A DNA stretch of 17,717 nt, taken from NCBI GenBank assembly GCA_027343965.1, contig DAHWJX010000100.1, forward strand, positions 1-17,717. Direction: 5' to 3'. Each line of letters begins with the position of its first letter. The stretch's first letter is position 1. Under the pieces are notes generated by a model, which did no database searches, had not been told where the DNA came from, and saw only the letters and a program-made list of their open reading frames with translations. The translations under genes and the position numbers were made by a program. The stretch comes from JAKACU01 sp021821185 (GTDB taxonomy: Bacteria > Bacillota > Bacilli > Alicyclobacillales > SLC66). Shown piece by piece: positions 14,895-17,717 of the stretch.

Positions 14895-16589
14895 CTATCC
14901 TATCCACATGTGAAAGTATTCGGCAATCGGTCCCACTGAGAGTGCTGGAAAGAACGTAAGCGCGCCAACGATGATGACGACGGCAAGAAATACGCCCCCA
15001 AAAGACCATGTATCTGTCCGAAGCGTTCCGACACTTTCAGGAATGATGGATTTTTCAGCCAGTGACCCTGCCATAGCAAACATGGCAATAATAGAAACAT
15101 AACGACCGACAAGCATAACGACGCCTAACATAAGGTTATAAAAGATCGTGTTCCCATTCAGCCCTGCAAAAGCAGATCCGTTATTGGCTGCAACTGAGGT
15201 GAATGCGTACAGCACCTCGGAAAGGCCGTGCAACCCTGGGTTAAGAATCGATGAGGTCCCTGCTTTCGTAACGAGCGCAATCGCCGTTGGGACCAAGATG
15301 ATGAACGGATGAACCAGCAACGCAAGGGTGGCCAACTTAATCTCTCTGGCTTCAATTTTTTTGCCAAATATCTCTGGAGTCCGTCCGACCATTAAACCCG
15401 ATAGGAAAACGGCAATGATCAAATACATCAGAATGTTAAGTAAACCGACACCTTTTCCCCCAAAGATCACGTTAAACATCATGAATAGCATCGGTATAAA
15501 ACCGCCTAGTGGCGTTAAGCTATCATGCATCGTATTGACAGCACCTGTTGTAAAGGCCGTTGTTGCCCCAGTAAACATACTGCTCAAGGCGGGCCCAAAA
15601 CGCATTTCCTTACCTTCCATGTTGGGACCGTAGATGCCAAGAGCATGACCTATCAGCGGATTGCCACTCGCCTCACTGCTGTAAATCACAAAGGTTCCTA
15701 CTAAGAGAACCCCTGTTAAAAACACATATAAAATGAGAGCTTGGCGACGATTCTTAATAAACATACCGAATGTCGTGATAAGTGCCATTGGAATCAAACC
15801 CATAGCGATAATTTCAAGAACGCTCGTCAGCGCTGAAGGGTCCTCGAATGGATGAGCCGAATTAGCATTAAAAAAACCACCACCGTTTGTACCTAACTGC
15901 TTAATCGCTTCAAGAGAAGCCACTGGTCCGCGAGAGATTGTCTGCAATAATCCACTTAACGTGTGCACTCTGGCTGCCCCAGCCAACGTTTCGGGAAGAC
16001 CAAGCCCAACAAAAACGATAGCAAGCACCGTAGCTAAGGGGAGTAATACACGTGTGTGAATCTTGACAAAATCAGCCCAAAAATTCCCTATCCATCGAGA
16101 CTTATTATTAACAAGCGCCCGTAGAAACGCAATCGCAGCTACAAATCCGGTAGCCGCCGACGTAAACTGCAAATAGGTGATACCCAGCATCTGTGATAGA
16201 TAAGACAGCGACTGTTCACCAGCATAATTTTGCCAGTTGGTGTTGGTGATAAAACTGGTTGCCGTATCAAAGGCCAAATCCCAAGGCATGCTTTTTATAC
16301 CGTCTGGGTTTAATGGCAAACTACCCTGTAATCGAAACAGGAGATACGCGAATAACATCATAACGAAGTTGACTAAGAGCATCGATTTGATGTAAGACTT
16401 CCAATCCATTTGACTAGACGCATGGATACCCATCAACCGATATAACACATTTTCTACAGGATGAAAGACGTGATCCATCCATGTGGATCCCCCAGCAAAG
16501 ACGCGATACAAGTAGCTCCCCATCGGAACGGAGAGAAGAATGATAATAACTATCGTAGCAAGGATGCCCATAGTTCCTGCCAACGTCAT
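14895..16589 (-). CDS. kdpA: Potassium-transporting ATPase subunit A (K+-selective channel subunit)
   Basis: K+-binding and selecting subunit, 564 residues, superfamily of K+ transporters, with about ten membrane spans. The four pore-loop regions are recognisable: SFITNTNWQNYAGE (about 113-126), KQLGTNGGGFFNANSAHPF (about 228-246), MHDSLTPLGGFIPMLFMMFN (about 350-370), and VAANNGSAFAGL (about 465-476). The N-terminus carries the usual GSYLYRVFAGGSTW. The start is an ATG with AAAGGAG 11 bases upstream. It follows kdpF by about 24 bases. Confidence 0.98.
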   Translation of the reverse strand: MTLAGTMGILATIVIIILLSVPMGSYLYRVFAGGSTWMDHVFHPVENVLYRLMGIHASSQMDWKSYIKSMLLVNFVMMLFAYLLFRLQGSLPLNPDGIKSMPWDLAFDTATSFITNTNWQNYAGEQSLSYLSQMLGITYLQFTSAATGFVAAIAFLRALVNNKSRWIGNFWADFVKIHTRVLLPLATVLAIVFVGLGLPETLAGAARVHTLSGLLQTISRGPVASLEAIKQLGTNGGGFFNANSAHPFEDPSALTSVLEIIAMGLIPMALITTFGMFIKNRRQALILYVFLTGVLLVGTFVIYSSEASGNPLIGHALGIYGPNMEGKEMRFGPALSSMFTGATTAFTTGAVNTMHDSLTPLGGFIPMLFMMFNVIFGGKGVGLLNILMYLIIAVFLSGLMVGRTPEIFGKKIEAREIKLATLALLVHPFIILVPTAIALVTKAGTSSILNPGLHGLSEVLYAFTSVAANNGSAFAGLNGNTIFYNLMLGVVMLVGRYVSIIAMFAMAGSLAEKSIIPESVGTLRTDTWSFGGVFLAVVIIVGALTFFPALSVGPIAEYFHMWIG

Positions 16590-16613
16590 AACGGCTTGTT
16601 CTCCTTTACAACC

Positions 16614-16691
16614 CTAAAATTTTTCTGGATGAAAAATCACGTAGGTCAAATAGATCATCAACAGCATCGCGATAATAAGCAATAAAATCAC
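16614..16691 (-). CDS. kdpF: KdpF, small subunit of the K+ pump
   Basis: A 25-codon membrane peptide, MILLLIIAMLLMIYLTYVIF then HPEKF. KdpF peptides are a single helix ending in a short polar tail of the form L..PE.F, and they stabilise the KdpABC complex. The start is a GTG decided by an AGGGGG ribosome site 8 bases upstream. Its position directly before kdpA is the standard one. Too short for routine gene calling. Confidence 0.85.
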   Translation of the reverse strand: MILLLIIAMLLMIYLTYVIFHPEKF

Positions 16692-16710
16692 AAATGGCGC
16701 CCCCTATGAT

Positions 16711-16794
16711 TTAAGCCCTATCAAACACCCGAACAAAGTATGCAAATAAAGAAAACACAACCAGAAAAATGCCAACTGAAATGATGTCGCCCAT
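16711..16794 (-). CDS. 27-residue membrane peptide preceding kdpF
   Basis: The peptide MGDIISVGIFLVVFSLFAYF followed by VRVFDRA is a single predicted transmembrane helix with a charged C-terminal end (R, D, R). A perfect AAGGAG ribosome site lies 8 bases before the ATG, and kdpF follows 19 bases after its stop. Comparable tiny peptides occur, from memory, before kdpF in several Gram-positive operons. It may be an accessory pump subunit or regulatory peptide; its function is unknown. Confidence 0.65.
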   Translation of the reverse strand: MGDIISVGIFLVVFSLFAYFVRVFDRA

Positions 16795-16830
16795 AATGTT
16801 CACTCCTTGCGATGCCGTTCACGCGAAACT

Positions 16831-16995
16831 TTAACTACCAGTGATGATTGTAAGCTGTTTGCCTATAAAAATGGTGTAAAGATATAGGCCAAGCATATAA
16901 AAAATACATAAAAGCGGTCCTCCTGCCAGCCTAGCGTATAACGTATGGCGCAACAATATCCAATGTGCGAATATTACAGAAGCTATACTGCTCAA
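16831..16995 (-). CDS. Possible small membrane protein upstream of the kdp operon
   Basis: A 54-codon frame from a TTG (16995) reads as a plausible hydrophobic protein: a segment SSIASVIFAHWILL, then ARLAGGPLLCIFYMLGLYLY, then a tail TIFIGKQLTIITGS. The stretch GLYLYTIFIGKQ vaguely recalls the KdpA N-terminus (GSYLYRVFAGGS). The TTG has no ribosome site. An overlapping frame with a perfect site competes with it (see the leader peptide). Not recognised; it may be real, a remnant or chance. Confidence 0.25.
   Translation of the reverse strand: MSSIASVIFAHWILLRHTLYARLAGGPLLCIFYMLGLYLYTIFIGKQLTIITGS
16835..16909 (-). CDS. Possible leader peptide before the kdp operon
   Basis: A 24-codon frame, MYFLYAWPISLHHFYRQTAY plus NHHW, starts at an ATG exactly 9 bases after a perfect AGGAGG site (16924-16919) and ends 40 bases before the 27-residue peptide gene. 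It is rich in Tyr and His. It could be a translated leader or chance; it overlaps the 54-codon frame in another register. Confidence 0.3.
   Translation of the reverse strand: MYFLYAWPISLHHFYRQTAYNHHW
16935..16963 (-). promoter_or_regulatory. Candidate kdp promoter
   Basis: Minus-strand TTGGAT (16963-16958), 17 bases, TATACG (16940-16935); RNA would begin near 16928, just ahead of the AGGAGG of the leader peptide. The hexamers are moderate matches, as expected for an activator-dependent (KdpE) promoter. No KdpE site could be assigned with confidence. Confidence 0.35.
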
Positions 16996-17300
16996 AAAAG
17001 GGGAAAGTCATGCCAGAGATGCCAGTCAATCTGGAGATTTTGCATCTTCGTACAACGAAAAAAACTCTCCATAGATCTATTGCCGTAGGGACATCCTTTG
17101 GTGGAACAAGATTATCGAATACCAAGTTGAGTCAGTTTATTACGGTATTCGTGGCTAAATCCATATATGTAGCTCATTAGATCGCTGAATATTGACATAA
17201 AAAAACTCTCTATAATAGAGGAGAAAGGTGGGAAAGTTATTCTAGCTACGGGTGTGAAAAATTCACTCTAATCGATTAACTAATATCAAATTACATCTAT
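16996..17300. other. Intergenic stretch without a recognised gene
   Basis: Short open frames exist on both strands (plus 17010-17180; minus 16931-17125) but lack convincing ribosome sites and recognisable motifs. A small palindrome CTCTA-TAA-TAGAG (17208-17220), followed on the minus strand by AG and seven T, could be a weak minus-direction terminator. Nothing else is seen. Confidence 0.5.
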
Positions 17301-17447
17301 CACAGACATACCCACGCCACGCTTTTGCTTGAAGCTAACGTTGACCTTAAAAGCGTAAGCGAGCGTTTGGGGAACTCCTCCATCCGTGTCACCGCAGACG
17401 TGTATGCACATGTCATGTCTGGCATGAAAAAAGTAGCAGACAAAAAC
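17301..17447 (+). pseudogene. C-terminal remnant of a tyrosine recombinase/integrase
   Basis: The frame reads HRHTHATLLLEANVDLKSVS and continues ERLGNSSIRVTADVYAHVMSGM. This is the C-terminal end of phage-type integrases: the box II HxLRHTHA region (here HRHTHA), the LG.SS...T hinge and the nucleophile Tyr in VYAHV. An in-frame stop at 17277-17279 and the absence of anything integrase-like upstream show that the rest is gone. The frame then runs on through the tRNA terminator and tRNA-Thr without its own natural stop, so both ends are damaged. It sits beside a tRNA cluster, a usual integration target. Confidence 0.85.
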
Positions 17448-17479
17448 GACGGGCTTTCTCTTTATGTGAGAAAGCCCGT
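17441..17479 (-). terminator. Terminator of the tRNA cluster
   Basis: A perfect 12-bp stem ACGGGCTTTCTC / GAGAAAGCCCGT (17449-17460 and 17468-17479, loop 7). On the minus strand it is followed by CGTTTTTG. It lies just after tRNA-Thr in the direction of transcription. Confidence 0.85.
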
Positions 17480-17494
17480 TAAATCAAGGAATTC

Positions 17495-17570
17495 TGGAGC
17501 CACTTTCCGGACTCGAACCGGAGACCTGTTCATTACGAGTGAACCGCTCTACCAACTGAGCTAAAGTGGC
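17495..17570 (-). tRNA. tRNA-Thr (CGT)
   Basis: 76 bases including an encoded CCA. Acceptor stem GCCACTT/AAGTGGC, D arm GCTC..GAGC, anticodon stem GTTCA/TGAAC around loop CTCGTAA (anticodon CGT), T arm TCCGG-TTCGAGT-CCGGA, 3' end TCCA. It reads ACG codons. Last gene of the cluster before the terminator. Confidence 0.95.
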
Positions 17571-17577
17571 AAAGAGA

Positions 17578-17654
17578 TGGTAGCGGAGAAGGGACTTGAA
17601 CCCCCGACACCACGGGTATGAACCGTGTGCTCTAACCAGCTGAGCTACTCCGCC
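17578..17654 (-). tRNA. tRNA-Met (CAT), elongator type
   Basis: 77 bases including CCA. Acceptor GGCGGAG/CTCCGCT, anticodon stem CACGG/CCGTG around TTCATAC (anticodon CAT), T loop TTCAAGT, 3' end ACCA. The fully paired acceptor start and overall sequence resemble the Bacillus elongator Met tRNA rather than the initiator or the lysidine-modified Ile tRNA. Confidence 0.92.
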
Positions 17655-17657
17655 AAC

Positions 17658-17717
17658 TGGCGGAGAGAGTGGGATTCGAACCCACGAGACGGTTTTAGCC
17701 GCCTACACGATTTCCAA
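17658..17717 (-). tRNA. tRNA-Ser (GGA), 3' part, runs off window
   Basis: The visible part begins in the anticodon loop with TTGGAAA (anticodon GGA), then a long serine-type variable arm GTAGGCGGCTAAAACCGTCT, T arm GTGGG-TTCGAAT-CCCAC, acceptor strand and CCA. It ends 3 bases before tRNA-Met. The 5' half is outside the window. Confidence 0.9.

Noticed and set aside
16801..17000. Cyclic di-AMP (ydaO-type) riboswitch, which often precedes potassium-uptake genes in Firmicutes
   Set aside because: The conserved elements of that aptamer were not found in the leader.
16965..17180. Plus-strand 71-codon frame (or 57 codons from 17010)
   Set aside because: Weak ribosome site, no recognisable motif, and a comparably long frame exists on the opposite strand; more likely chance or debris.
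17192..17216. Plus-strand TTGACA and TATAAT, apparently a perfect promoter
   Set aside because: The spacing is only 13 bases, too short for a sigma-A promoter, and TATAAT is part of a palindrome; no gene with a usable start follows apart from the integrase stub.
1..17717. CRISPR array, insertion sequence or other repeat family
   Set aside because: No regularly spaced repeats, transposase or terminal inverted repeats were seen; the only internal duplication is the diverged KdpD module pair.

Overview
The window looks like a chromosomal segment of a Gram-positive bacterium of the Firmicutes, probably an aerobic, acid- or heat-tolerant member of the Alicyclobacillus type. This is an inference. 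It rests on the ribosome binding sites (strong AGGAGG-type with many GTG and TTG starts), the cobalamin gene set, the elongator Met tRNA, which resembles the Bacillus one, and a kdp operon in which KdpD is split into two genes. Almost everything reads on the minus strand; only an exported esterase and an integrase remnant read on the plus strand.

Read in the direction of transcription (right to left), the window starts with the end of a tRNA cluster (Ser-GGA partial, Met-CAT, Thr-CGT; 17717-17495) closed by a strong terminator. The C-terminal stub of a tyrosine recombinase lies antisense next to it. After about 500 bases of leader or empty DNA comes a complete kdp operon for high-affinity, ATP-driven K+ uptake (16794-7716). 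Its order is a 27-residue membrane peptide, kdpF, kdpA, kdpB, kdpC, a 766-residue protein made of two tandem copies of the KdpD N-terminal ATPase/USP sensor unit, a separate membrane histidine kinase equal to the C-terminal half of KdpD, and the response regulator kdpE. Most junctions overlap or nearly touch. The duplicated, detached sensor half is the most unusual system in the window.

A secreted HSL-type esterase (6736-7719, plus strand) meets kdpE tail to tail, sharing the four bases TTAA.

The left third is one co-directional run of cofactor genes. A sigma-A-like promoter and a TPP riboswitch precede thiD, a scar of thiM (only the first ~14 and last ~25 codons remain) and thiE. Nine bases after the thiE stop, a class-I cobalamin riboswitch with an intrinsic terminator begins. 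It precedes a PurM-fold kinase (probably alpha-ribazole kinase CblS), cobU, cbiB, cobS, cobD and the start of an L-threonine kinase (pduX), which runs off the window. Together these make the aminopropanol-phosphate arm (PduX, CobD, CbiB) and assemble the nucleotide loop of adenosylcobalamin (CobU, CobS, CblS). No cobT or cobC is seen in the window. The thi and cob parts may be read independently or as one transcript gated twice by riboswitches.
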